DNA of 64,000 nt from JAFALK01 sp036500605 (GTDB lineage: Bacteria; Pseudomonadota; Gammaproteobacteria; Burkholderiales; Burkholderiaceae_C): NCBI GenBank assembly GCA_036500605.1, contig DASYBU010000029.1:62001-126000 (forward strand), read 5' to 3'. The position numbers were made by a program, and so were the translations under genes. This document shows positions 26,015-34,921 of the stretch, in pieces (the stretch's first letter is position 1; each line of letters opens with the position of its first letter). The notes beneath the pieces were generated by a model. It saw only the letters and a list, made by a program, of their open reading frames with translations. It searched no databases and was not told the origin of the DNA.

Positions 26015-26235
26015 GCGATTCGCGTCCGATGCTCGCGGATCGCCTCGGCCGTGGTCGGGTTCAACTCGTCATAGCCGGCCGCATCAAGGTGCTCCAGCAG
26101 CGCGCGGCGCATGCGCGGCTCCCAGAACTTCTTGATGTGCGTGGCCACGCCGTCGAGCGCTTCGGCCTTGTCGGGAAAGGCCTCAAAGTACTGGCCGATC
26201 TGGTTGGCCATCTTGATGAGGTTGTCAACGTGCAT
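26011..26235 (-). CDS. fdsD: FdsD, formate dehydrogenase delta subunit
   Basis: A 74-aa protein with the family-typical start MHVDNLIKMANQIGQYFEAFPDKAE and the downstream HIKKFWEPRMRRALLEHL. The small delta subunit is required for assembly or stability of NAD-dependent formate dehydrogenases. It overlaps fdsA by 11 bases and fdhD by 4, so the order here is fdsG-B-A-D-fdhD. Confidence 0.92.
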   Translation of the reverse strand: MHVDNLIKMANQIGQYFEAFPDKAEALDGVATHIKKFWEPRMRRALLEHLDAAGYDELNPTTAEAIREHRTRIA

Positions 26236-29059
26236 GGTTCAAAAACTCTTCCTGCTGCTTGTTGAACTCTTTGTATTCCTTCTGCCAGGCCGACGGTTGC
26301 ATCACCGGCAGAACCTGCACGGCGGTGACCTTGTACTCGGGGCAGTTGGTGGCCCAGTCCGAATTGTCGGTGGTGATGACGTTCGCGCCCGATTCGGGGA
26401 AATGGAAGGTCGTGTAGACGACGCCCGGCTGCATGCGCTCGCTGATCACGGCACGCAGCACGGTCTCGCCAGCGCGGCTTTCGATGCCGACCCAATCGCC
26501 TTCCTTGATGCCGCGCTCTTCGGCGTCATGCGGATGGATTTCGAGGCGATCCTCGTCGTGCCACGTATTGTTCGGCGTGCGCCGCGTCTGCGCGCCGACG
26601 TTGTACTGCGAGAGGATGCGGCCGGTGGTCAGCAGCAGCGGGAACTTGCGCGTGATCTTCTCGTCGGTCGCGATGTACTGCGTGATCATGAAGCGGCCCT
26701 TGCCGCGCACAAAGTGGCCGATGTGCATCAGCGGCGTGCCTTCCGGCGCCTCCTCGTTGCAGGGCCATTGCACGCTGCCGAGCTTGTCGATCTTCTCGAA
26801 GCTGACGCCGTGGAAGGTCGGCGTCAGCGCCGCGATCTCGTCCATGATCTGCGACGGGTGCGTGTAATTCATCGGGTAGCCCAGCGCATTCGAGAGCTTC
26901 GCCGTGACCTCCCAATCGCCCAGGCCAGACAGCGGCGGCATCACCTTGGTGACGCGCGAGATGCGGCGCTCGGCATTCGTGAACGTGCCGTCCTTCTCGA
27001 GGAACGAGGAGCCCGGCAGCAGCACGTGCGCGTACTTGGCGGTTTCGTTCAGGAAGATGTCCTGCACGACGATGCACTCCATCGCCGACAGCGCGCCCGA
27101 CACATGCTGCGTGTTCGGATCGGACTGCACGATGTCCTCGCCCTGGCAGTACAGGCCCATGAAGGTGCCGCTCATGGCCGCGTCAAACATGTTCGGGATG
27201 CGCAGGCCCGGCTCGGCTTGCAGCTCGACGCCCCAATGGGCCTCGAACTGACTGCGCACGGTGGTGTCGGAGATATGGCGATAGCCCGGCAGCTCATGCG
27301 GGAACGAGCCCATGTCGCAGGAGCCTTGCACATTGTTCTGCCCGCGCAGCGGGTTCACGCCGACGCCTTCACGACCGACATTGCCGGTGGCCATCGCCAG
27401 ATTGGCAATGCCCATCACCATCGTCGAGCCCTGGCTGTGCTCGGTCACGCCGAGGCCGTAGTAGATCGCTGAGTTGCCGCCGGTTGCGTACAGCCGGGCC
27501 GCAGCGCGCACGTCGGCAGCGGGAACGCCGATCTCGGCTTCAAGTGCCTCGGGTGAGTTCTCGGGCCGCGCCATGAATTCGCGCCATTCGTTGAACGACT
27601 TCGTGTCGCAACGCTCGGCCACATAGGCTTCATCGACGAGCCCTTCGGTCACGACCACATGGGCCAGCGCCGAGATCATGGCGACGTTCGTGCCGGGCTT
27701 GAGCGGCAGGTGATAGTCGGCTTTGACGTGCGGGGAGCTGACCATGTCGATCGCGCGCGGATCAATCACGATCAGCTTCGCACCCTGGCGCAGGCGCTTC
27801 TTCATGCGCGACGCGAACACCGGATGGCCATCAGTCGGATTGGCGCCGATGACCATCATCACGTCGCAGTGCTCGACCGACTTGAAGGTCTGCGTGCCGG
27901 CCGAAGTGCCGTAGGTCTGGCCGAGGCCGTAGCCCGTCGGCGAATGGCAGACGCGAGCGCAGGTGTCCACGTTGTTGTTGCCGAAGGCCGCGCGAACCAG
28001 CTTCTGCACGAGGTACGTTTCCTCGTTGGTGCAGCGCGAACTCGTGATGCCGCCGATCGAATCGCGGCCGTGCTTGGCCTGGATGCGCTTGAACTCGGAA
28101 GCCGCGTGGTTGATCGCTTCGTCCCAGCTGACTTCCTGCCACGGATCGGTGATCTTGGCGCGGATCATCGGCTTGGTGATGCGGTCCTTGTGGGTCGCAT
28201 AGCCCCAGGCAAAGCGCCCCTTCACGCACGAGTGGCCCTCGTTGGCCTTGCCGTCTTTCCACGGCGTCATGCGGACGACTTCGTTGCCCTTCATCTCGGC
28301 CTTGAAGGCGCAACCCACGCCGCAATAGGCGCAGGTCGTGATGGCGCTGTGCTCGGGCTGGCCGAGCCAGATCACGCTCTTTTCCTGCAACGTGGCGGTC
28401 GGGCAGGCCGACACGCAGGCACCGCAGCTCACGCATTCGCTTTGCAGGAAGGGCTCGTCCATGCCGGCCGAGACGCGGCTCTCGAAGCCTCGGCCCGAAA
28501 TTGTCAGCGCGAAGGTGCCCTGCGTTTCCTCGCAGGCGCGCACGCAGCGGTTGCAGACGATGCACTTGGCTGGGTCATACGTGAAGTACGGGTTCGACTC
28601 GTCCTTCTTGTCCTTCAGGTGATTGGCGCCGTCGTAGCCGTAGCGCACGTTGCGCAGGCCCGTCACGCCGGCCATGTCCTGCAATTCGCAGTCACCATTG
28701 GCGGCGCACGTCAGGCAATCAAGCGGGTGATCGGAGATGTAGAGCTCCATCACGCCCTTGCGCAGGTCTTGCAGCTTCGGCGATTGCGTGCGCACGTTCA
28801 TGCCGGCTTCCGCCGGGGTCGTGCATGAGGCCGGGAAGCCCTTGCGGCCGTCGATCTCGACGAGGCACAGGCGGCAGGAGCCGAAGGGCTCGAGGCTGTC
28901 GGTGGCGCAGAGCTTGGGGATTTGCGTGCCGGCGTCCATGGCGGCGCGCATCAGCGAGGTGCCTTCGGGCACAGTCACCTGCGTGCCGTCGATCGTCAGC
29001 GTGATCTCCTTGGTGGAGGTGCTGGCGGGCGTGCCGTAATCGAGTTCATGGTCGAGCAT
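26225..29059 (-). CDS. fdsA: FdsA, molybdenum-containing formate dehydrogenase alpha subunit
   Basis: A 944-aa catalytic subunit oxidising formate to CO2. The N-terminus carries a 2Fe-2S ferredoxin domain (CATDSLEPFGSCRLCLVE), then a His/Cys and two 4Fe-4S clusters (CIVCNRCVRACEE and CVSCGACVSACP), then the molybdopterin domain whose own cluster is CAYCGVGCAFKAE. The metal ligand is a cysteine in ARVCHSPTGYGLG, so no selenocysteine is used. The C-terminal dinucleotide-binding domain is complete. It lies 10 bases after fdsB. Confidence 0.96.
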   Translation of the reverse strand: MLDHELDYGTPASTSTKEITLTIDGTQVTVPEGTSLMRAAMDAGTQIPKLCATDSLEPFGSCRLCLVEIDGRKGFPASCTTPAEAGMNVRTQSPKLQDLRKGVMELYISDHPLDCLTCAANGDCELQDMAGVTGLRNVRYGYDGANHLKDKKDESNPYFTYDPAKCIVCNRCVRACEETQGTFALTISGRGFESRVSAGMDEPFLQSECVSCGACVSACPTATLQEKSVIWLGQPEHSAITTCAYCGVGCAFKAEMKGNEVVRMTPWKDGKANEGHSCVKGRFAWGYATHKDRITKPMIRAKITDPWQEVSWDEAINHAASEFKRIQAKHGRDSIGGITSSRCTNEETYLVQKLVRAAFGNNNVDTCARVCHSPTGYGLGQTYGTSAGTQTFKSVEHCDVMMVIGANPTDGHPVFASRMKKRLRQGAKLIVIDPRAIDMVSSPHVKADYHLPLKPGTNVAMISALAHVVVTEGLVDEAYVAERCDTKSFNEWREFMARPENSPEALEAEIGVPAADVRAAARLYATGGNSAIYYGLGVTEHSQGSTMVMGIANLAMATGNVGREGVGVNPLRGQNNVQGSCDMGSFPHELPGYRHISDTTVRSQFEAHWGVELQAEPGLRIPNMFDAAMSGTFMGLYCQGEDIVQSDPNTQHVSGALSAMECIVVQDIFLNETAKYAHVLLPGSSFLEKDGTFTNAERRISRVTKVMPPLSGLGDWEVTAKLSNALGYPMNYTHPSQIMDEIAALTPTFHGVSFEKIDKLGSVQWPCNEEAPEGTPLMHIGHFVRGKGRFMITQYIATDEKITRKFPLLLTTGRILSQYNVGAQTRRTPNNTWHDEDRLEIHPHDAEERGIKEGDWVGIESRAGETVLRAVISERMQPGVVYTTFHFPESGANVITTDNSDWATNCPEYKVTAVQVLPVMQPSAWQKEYKEFNKQQEEFLNHAR

Positions 29060-29069
29060 GGCGAGCTCC

Positions 29070-30605
29070 TTACTTCAGACCGAAGTCCTCAGGGTAATGA
29101 TTCAGCGCTGACATCACTGGGTATGGGGTCATGCCGCCCATGGCGCACAGAGAGCCGTTCAGCATGGTGTCGCAAAGATCACGCAGCAGGTGGATCTGCT
29201 GCTCGTGCCCGTTTCCAGCGACGATCTTGTCGATCACCTCGACACCGCGCGTCGAGCCGATCCGGCAGGGCGTGCACTTGCCGCAGGATTCGATGGCGCA
29301 GAATTCCATCGCATAACGCGCCAGTTGGGCGAGGTCGGCCGTGTCGTCATGCACGACGATGCCGCCGTGGCCCAGCACGGCGCCCACCGCTGCGTAGGCT
29401 TCGTAATCGAACGGGATGTCCCACTGCGACTCAGGCAGATACGCGCCCAGCGGGCCGCCCACCTGCACGGTCTTGATCGGCCGGCCCGAGGCAGCGCCGC
29501 CGCCGTAGTCGTAAAGCAGCTCGCGCAGCGTCACGCCAAAGGCCAGTTCAATCAGGCCGCCGCGTTTGATATTGCCGGCCAACTGGATGGGCAAGGTGCC
29601 GCGCGAACGGCCCATGCCGAAATTCTTGTAATGCTCGGCGCCACGCGCCAGGATCAGCGGCACGGTCGCCAGCGTGATCACGTTGTTGATGACGCTCGGC
29701 TGGCCGAACAGACCCTTCAATGCCGGCACCGGCGGCTTGGCGCGCACGATGCCGCGCTTGCCTTCGAGGCTTTCGAGCAGCGCCGTTTCTTCGCCGCAAA
29801 CATAGGAGCCCGCGCCCTTGCGGACATGCAGATGAAAGGCGCGGGCCGAGCCCAGCACGTTGGCGCCGAGATAACCCTCTCCTTCAGCGCGCTGGATCGC
29901 TTCGTTCAGCGCGCGGATCGCATGCGGATATTCGGAGCGCACATAGATATAACCCTGCGTCGCGCCGGTCGCGATGCCCGCGATCGTCATGCCCTCGATC
30001 AGCAGGTACGGGTCGCCCTCCATCACCATGCGGTCGGAGTAGGTGCCCGAATCGCCTTCGTCGGCATTGCAGACGATGTATTTCTGCGGCGCCTGAGCGC
30101 CCAGCACGGTGCGCCACTTGATGCCGGCTGGGAATGCCGCGCCGCCGCGTCCGCGCAGGCCGGAATCGAGCACCTGCTGCACCACATCGGCTTGCGAGAG
30201 CGACAAGGCCTTGCGCAGGCCGGCATAGCCTTCATGTGCGATGTAATCGGACAGCGAGAGCGGATCGGTCACGCCCATGCGGGCGAAGGTCAATCGCTGC
30301 TGCTTCTTCAGGTAGGGAATTTCGTCGGTAACGCCAAGGTTCAGCGCATGGGCGCCACCTTGCATAAATCCGGCATCAAACAATGACGCCACGTCGTCGA
30401 CCGCGACAGGCCCGTAGGCGACACGGCCTTGAGGCGTCGCGACTTCGATCAGCGGCTCCAGCCACATCAGCCCACGCGAGCCGTTGCGGATGATCTGCAC
30501 ATCAAGCCCGTGCTGGATCGCCGTCGCGGCAATCTGCGCGGCCACGGCATCGGCACCAACAGCCAGCGCAGCGGAGTCACACGGCACGTAGCAGGTGATG
30601 CTCAT
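29070..30605 (-). CDS. fdsB: FdsB, NAD/FMN-binding formate dehydrogenase beta subunit
   Basis: A 511-aa NuoF-like diaphorase subunit that hands electrons from FdsA to NAD+. An N-terminal thioredoxin-like region precedes the flavin and NADH-binding motifs (GRGGAAFPAGIKW, CNADEGDSGTYSDR, GAGSYVCGEETALLE). The 4Fe-4S cluster site is ESCGKCTPCRIGSTRG near the C-terminus. It overlaps fdsG by 4 bases. The presence of this subunit marks the enzyme as the soluble NAD-linked type. Confidence 0.95.
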   Translation of the reverse strand: MSITCYVPCDSAALAVGADAVAAQIAATAIQHGLDVQIIRNGSRGLMWLEPLIEVATPQGRVAYGPVAVDDVASLFDAGFMQGGAHALNLGVTDEIPYLKKQQRLTFARMGVTDPLSLSDYIAHEGYAGLRKALSLSQADVVQQVLDSGLRGRGGAAFPAGIKWRTVLGAQAPQKYIVCNADEGDSGTYSDRMVMEGDPYLLIEGMTIAGIATGATQGYIYVRSEYPHAIRALNEAIQRAEGEGYLGANVLGSARAFHLHVRKGAGSYVCGEETALLESLEGKRGIVRAKPPVPALKGLFGQPSVINNVITLATVPLILARGAEHYKNFGMGRSRGTLPIQLAGNIKRGGLIELAFGVTLRELLYDYGGGAASGRPIKTVQVGGPLGAYLPESQWDIPFDYEAYAAVGAVLGHGGIVVHDDTADLAQLARYAMEFCAIESCGKCTPCRIGSTRGVEVIDKIVAGNGHEQQIHLLRDLCDTMLNGSLCAMGGMTPYPVMSALNHYPEDFGLK

Positions 30606-31105
30606 ACCTTGCTCCTGGCTTCACGGATCAGCGCATCAAAGCGCGCCGGCGTCATCCGTGCATGCAGATCGTCGCCGAGCATCATGGCCGGCGAAGAAGA
30701 GCACAGGCCCAGGCAGAACACCGGTTCGAGGGTGAACTGGCCATCGGCCGTGCTCTCATGTTGTTTGCAGCCCAGGTGGGCTTCGGCATGCGCGAGCAGG
30801 GCATCGGCGCCCATGCTCTTGCATGACTCCGCGCGACAGACCTGCACCACATGGCGCCCGGGTTTGTGCTCGCGGAAGTGATGGTAGTAGGTGACGACGC
30901 CGTGCACCTCAGCTCGCGAGAGATTGAACGCCTCGGCGATCTGCGGCAGGGCCTCGGGTGGAACGAAGCCGAGCGCGTCCTGCACGGCATGGAGGAGCGG
31001 CAGCAGGCCGCCCGGCTCGTGCCGCCAGGCCTCGATGGCCTGGCGAACGGCCGCCAACATTGCCGGGTCAGCCCGGCCTTGTTTCTTGCTCTCGGCTTCG
31101 TTCAT
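30602..31105 (-). CDS. fdsG: FdsG, 2Fe-2S formate dehydrogenase gamma subunit
   Basis: A 167-aa NuoE-like protein with a thioredoxin-fold ferredoxin domain. The four cluster cysteines are in VCRAESCKSMGA and PVFCLGLCSSSPAMM. The helical N-terminal region ends in the conserved HGVVTYYHHFRE. It is the first subunit gene of the fds operon, 19 bases after the transporter gene. Confidence 0.94.
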   Translation of the reverse strand: MNEAESKKQGRADPAMLAAVRQAIEAWRHEPGGLLPLLHAVQDALGFVPPEALPQIAEAFNLSRAEVHGVVTYYHHFREHKPGRHVVQVCRAESCKSMGADALLAHAEAHLGCKQHESTADGQFTLEPVFCLGLCSSSPAMMLGDDLHARMTPARFDALIREARSKV

Positions 31106-31124
31106 ACCTCATACCTTAGCGCGT

Positions 31125-32768
31125 TCAGAACAGCGCTGCAGCCTTTTGCAGTGCGATCGACAGGCCCCAGAGGAAGGGCACGCCCACCGCCAGCCAAGCC
31201 AGCACGCCGACGAAGCCGAAGCCCGCGCGCGCTGCACCGCTGCTGTCGCCCACGCTGGTCGACTCATGGCCGATGGCACGTTCACGCGCGAGCTCTTCAT
31301 CGCTCATGTAGTGCTTGGCATCGACCGGCTTGACGAAGACATTGCAGAGCAGACCGCAGAACAGCAGGCCGGCCATCAGGTAGAGCGTGTTGTCATAGAC
31401 CAGCGTCTTGGCAACACCCGCCGCCAGCTGGTTCTCGCGCACCGCTGCAATCACGACCGGGCCGAGGATGCCGGCCACCGACCAGGCCGTGAGCAAGCGG
31501 CCGTGGATGGCGCCCACCATCTGCGTGCCGAACAAGTCAGCCAGGTAGGCCGGCACCGTGGCGAAGCCGCCGCCGTACATGGTCAGGATCACGCAGACCG
31601 TGATCACGAAGGCGCCGGCCATGCCCATGTGGCCGAGCGTCGGCAGCAGGCTGTACAGGCAGATGCCCAGCAGGAAGAAGATGAAGTAGGTGTTGCGACG
31701 ACCCAGGCGATCAGACATCGAAGCCCAGAAGAGACGGCCCAGGCTGTTGAACAGACTGATCAAGCCCACCAGGCCGGCCGCTGCGGCGACAACAGCCGCC
31801 TTCTGTGCGGGCGTCATCACGCCATCGCCGGTCAGGCCCGCCAGCTTGGCGCCGAACACTTCCTGGAACATCGGGCTGGCCATCGAGATCACGCCGATGC
31901 CGGCGGTCACGTTCAGACACAGCACGCCCCAGACCAGCCAGAACTGCGGCGTCTTCCAAGCCTTGTCCAGATGCACATGGCGCGTCGTGATGCGCGCTTG
32001 CGAGGTGACAGGCGCCGTCCAGCCCTTGGGCAACCAACCCGAAGGCGCGACGCGGAAGCCGAAGGCGCCCAGCGACATCGCCAGGAAATAGATCACACCC
32101 ATCACCATCAGCGTGGGCGCCACACCTTGCGCGCTGGAGCCGGAGAAATGGCTCATCAGCGCAACAGCAATCGGCGCGCCGATCATGGCGCCCCCGCCGT
32201 AGCCCATGATGGCAAAGCCCGTGGCCATGCCGCGACGATCGGGGAACCACTTGATCAGCGTGGACACCGGGGTGATATAGCCCAGGCCCTGGCCCACGCC
32301 ACCGAGCACGCCGCAGCCCAGATACACCAGCCACAGCTGATGGATCATCACGCCGACGCCGCCCAGCACCAGGCCGCCGCCCCAGCACAGCGCGGCAATG
32401 AAGCCGGCCTTGCGCGGCCCGGCATGCTCAAGCCAGCCGCCCCACAAGGCAGCCGAGATGCCGAGCATCGCGATGAAGGTCTCGAAGACGTGGTTGACCT
32501 GGGCCACGGTCCAGTTGCAATCCGAAGTGAACAGGGCGTCGAAGAAGCCCAGGTTCGTGCAGCTGGCGCCGTTGACGGCCAGCAGCTTGGTCATGGGCAA
32601 CCAGAACACCGAGAAGCCGTAGGCCATCCCGATGCACAAGTGAATCGCAAGCGCAGCCGGCGGCACCCACCAGCGGTTGAAACCGGGCCCCGCGACGATG
32701 CGCGCTTTATCGAGCATCCCATCCCCAGAAGTTGGGTTTACAGCTGCGTCCATTCCCGCTGAAGACAT
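31125..32768 (-). CDS. OFA-family MFS transporter (oxalate/formate-type)
   Basis: A 547-aa major-facilitator protein with twelve hydrophobic segments plus a longer C-terminal tail. It has the family start LAIHLCIGMAYGFSVFWLPMTK and the MFS motif GWLEHAGPRKAGF between helices 2 and 3; a large soluble loop lies between the halves. Placement in front of fdsG, same strand and only 19 bases away, points to formate or a related monocarboxylate as substrate, importing it for the dehydrogenase. AAGGAA lies a few bases before the ATG. Confidence 0.85.
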   Translation of the reverse strand: MSSAGMDAAVNPTSGDGMLDKARIVAGPGFNRWWVPPAALAIHLCIGMAYGFSVFWLPMTKLLAVNGASCTNLGFFDALFTSDCNWTVAQVNHVFETFIAMLGISAALWGGWLEHAGPRKAGFIAALCWGGGLVLGGVGVMIHQLWLVYLGCGVLGGVGQGLGYITPVSTLIKWFPDRRGMATGFAIMGYGGGAMIGAPIAVALMSHFSGSSAQGVAPTLMVMGVIYFLAMSLGAFGFRVAPSGWLPKGWTAPVTSQARITTRHVHLDKAWKTPQFWLVWGVLCLNVTAGIGVISMASPMFQEVFGAKLAGLTGDGVMTPAQKAAVVAAAAGLVGLISLFNSLGRLFWASMSDRLGRRNTYFIFFLLGICLYSLLPTLGHMGMAGAFVITVCVILTMYGGGFATVPAYLADLFGTQMVGAIHGRLLTAWSVAGILGPVVIAAVRENQLAAGVAKTLVYDNTLYLMAGLLFCGLLCNVFVKPVDAKHYMSDEELARERAIGHESTSVGDSSGAARAGFGFVGVLAWLAVGVPFLWGLSIALQKAAALF

Positions 32769-32810
32769 GGTCGTTTCCTTAAGATCGTGTTTACGTTACT
32801 GCGGCCATGC

Positions 32811-32835
32811 GTTATCGCAAGTTATCCGCAAGTTT
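32811..32835. promoter_or_regulatory. Tandem repeat in the promoter region of the formate operon
   Basis: GTTATCGCAA (32811-32820) is followed directly by GTTATCCGCAA (32821-32831) and then GTTT, a head-to-tail repeat about one helical turn long. It lies 43 bases upstream of the transporter start and in front of the divergent radical SAM gene. A regulator binding in tandem, or a LysR-type site, is plausible; no regulator gene (fdsR) is in the window. Confidence 0.35.
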
Positions 32836-32938
32836 CCGACCATATAGGCTAGCCTTGTCGTCCTCATGACGGCTAAGGGATAGCACCAAGGTCCGGCGTG
32901 TGGCAGGCACAATGCGCACGTTCCAACCCCGTCAATTC

Positions 32939-34837
32939 ATGCCCCAGAACCTGCGCGTGCTGTCGCTCATCCCGCCGATGACGCAGCTGAACACGCCCTA
33001 TCCATCGACTGCGTACCTCACCGGCTTCCTGCGTTCGCGTGAAATTGCTGCAACGCAGCACGATCTCGCGCTGGCCCTGGTTCTGAGACTTTTTTCACAC
33101 TCCGGTCTGTTGGATTTACGCGTTAGGGCCGAGGCCGCGCCGCAAACACCGACGCTTGAAGCCTTCCTGCACGACTTTGATCGCTATGCGGCCACCATTG
33201 ATCGCGTGATCGCTTTCCTGCAGGGCCGTGACGCGACCTTGGCGCATCGCATCAACACGCGTCAGTTCCTGCCCGAAGGGCCGCGGTTCAATTCGCTCGA
33301 TGCTTATGACGCCGAGGAAGGCGAGGACCCGCTCGCCTGGGCTTTCGGCGCGCTGGGACTGCAAGATCGCGCGCGCCATCTGGCCACGCTGTACCTGAAC
33401 GATCTGGCCGATGTGCTCCGCGACGCGGTCGATCCGCGCTTTGAGTTTGTCCGCTATGCCGAGCAGTTAGCCACGAGCCAGCCGAGCTTTGATCCGCTGG
33501 CGAAGGCACTTGCAGCTGAGCCCAACCTGATCGACGAGACGCTGCAAGCGCTGACCCTCGAAGCCTTGCAAGAGCATCGGCCGCAGCTCGTGCTGCTCTC
33601 GGTGCCTTTCCCCGGCGCGGTCTACGCGGCACTGCGCATCGCGCAGGCGATCAAGGCGCATGACCCGGGCATCCACGTGGCGCTGGGCGGCGGCTTCGTC
33701 AACACCGAGCTGCGCGATCTGCGCGAACCCCGCGTGTTTGATCACATCGACTTCATCACGCTGGATGGCGGCGAACGACCTCTGCTCGCGTTGATCGAAC
33801 ACCTGAGCGGCAAGCGCTCACGCCAACGTTTGGTGCGCACCTTTGTTCGCGAAGACGGCGCCGTGAAGTACATCAACTTCGTCGAGCCCGACATTCCTTT
33901 CGATGAGGTCGGCACACCCACCTGGGATGGCCTGCCGCTCGACCAGTACCTGTCGCTGCTCGACATGCTCAACCCGATGAACCGGCTGTGGAGCGACGGG
34001 CGCTGGAACAAGCTGACCGTGGCCCACGGCTGCTACTGGAAGAAGTGCAGCTTCTGCGATGTGAGCCTCGACTACATCTCGCGCTACGAGGCGGCATCGG
34101 CCACCACGCTGGTCGATCGCATCGAGACCATCGTCCAGGAAACCGGGCAGACCGGCTTTCATTTCGTCGACGAGGCCGCGCCGCCGAAAGCATTGAAGGC
34201 CCTGGCCCAAGAGCTGCAAGCCCGCAAGGTCAACGTCTCGTGGTGGGGCAATATCCGCTTTGAAAAAACCTTCACGCCCGAGCTCTCGCAGCAGCTCGCC
34301 GACAGCGGCTGCATCGCGATTTCCGGCGGGCTCGAAGTGGCCTCGGACCGGCTGCTCGCGCTGATGAAAAAGGGCGTCAGCGTCGACCAGGTGGCGCGCG
34401 TGACCAAGGGCTTCGCCGATGCCGGCGTCCTGGTCCACGCCTACCTGATGTACGGCTTCCCCACGCAGACCGTGCAGGACACCGTCGATGCGCTCGAATA
34501 CGTTCGCCAGTTGTTCGAGAACGGCTGCATCCACAGCGGCTTCTTCCACCGCTTTGCCTGCACCGTGCACTCGCCGGTCGGCAAGGAACCCGAAGCCTAC
34601 GGCGTGAGCCTGCTGCCGCTGCCCGACAGCCCCTTCGCGATGAACGACGTCGGCTTTGTCGACCCGACCGGCACCGACCATGACGCGATGGGCCGCGCGC
34701 TCAAGAAGGCGATCTACAACTTCATGCACGGCATCGGCGTGGAGCAGGACGTGCGGCAGTGGTTTGACGTGCGCGTGCCGAAGCCGACGGTGGCGCGGCA
34801 TCGGATTGCGCGGGCGCTGGCTGAGCAAGCCCCCTGA
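32939..34837 (+). CDS. B12-binding-type radical SAM protein
   Basis: About 632 aa. The N-terminal half has the cobalamin-binding-like fold region (PQLVLLSVPFPGAVYAALRI through HVALGGGFVN), without an obvious DxHxxG cobalt ligand. The radical SAM cluster motif is VAHGCYWKKCSFCDVS, a Cys-x4-Cys-x2-Cys spacing also seen in other GCYW-type members rather than the commoner CxxxCxxC. A GGLE motif follows (ISGGLEVASDRLL). ATGs at 32912 and 32939 and a GTG at 32900 are in frame; 32939 fits the typical start just before LRVLSLIPPMTQ. Substrate unknown; it is divergent from the formate operon. Confidence 0.78.
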   Translation: MPQNLRVLSLIPPMTQLNTPYPSTAYLTGFLRSREIAATQHDLALALVLRLFSHSGLLDLRVRAEAAPQTPTLEAFLHDFDRYAATIDRVIAFLQGRDATLAHRINTRQFLPEGPRFNSLDAYDAEEGEDPLAWAFGALGLQDRARHLATLYLNDLADVLRDAVDPRFEFVRYAEQLATSQPSFDPLAKALAAEPNLIDETLQALTLEALQEHRPQLVLLSVPFPGAVYAALRIAQAIKAHDPGIHVALGGGFVNTELRDLREPRVFDHIDFITLDGGERPLLALIEHLSGKRSRQRLVRTFVREDGAVKYINFVEPDIPFDEVGTPTWDGLPLDQYLSLLDMLNPMNRLWSDGRWNKLTVAHGCYWKKCSFCDVSLDYISRYEAASATTLVDRIETIVQETGQTGFHFVDEAAPPKALKALAQELQARKVNVSWWGNIRFEKTFTPELSQQLADSGCIAISGGLEVASDRLLALMKKGVSVDQVARVTKGFADAGVLVHAYLMYGFPTQTVQDTVDALEYVRQLFENGCIHSGFFHRFACTVHSPVGKEPEAYGVSLLPLPDSPFAMNDVGFVDPTGTDHDAMGRALKKAIYNFMHGIGVEQDVRQWFDVRVPKPTVARHRIARALAEQAP

Positions 34838-34921
34838 TCGGCCGACAGGACCGAGCCCATGCCGAATGGCATGGGCGGCAACGCGCGCAACAATCGTCGG
34901 TTTCATCTTTCGCCCCATCTC

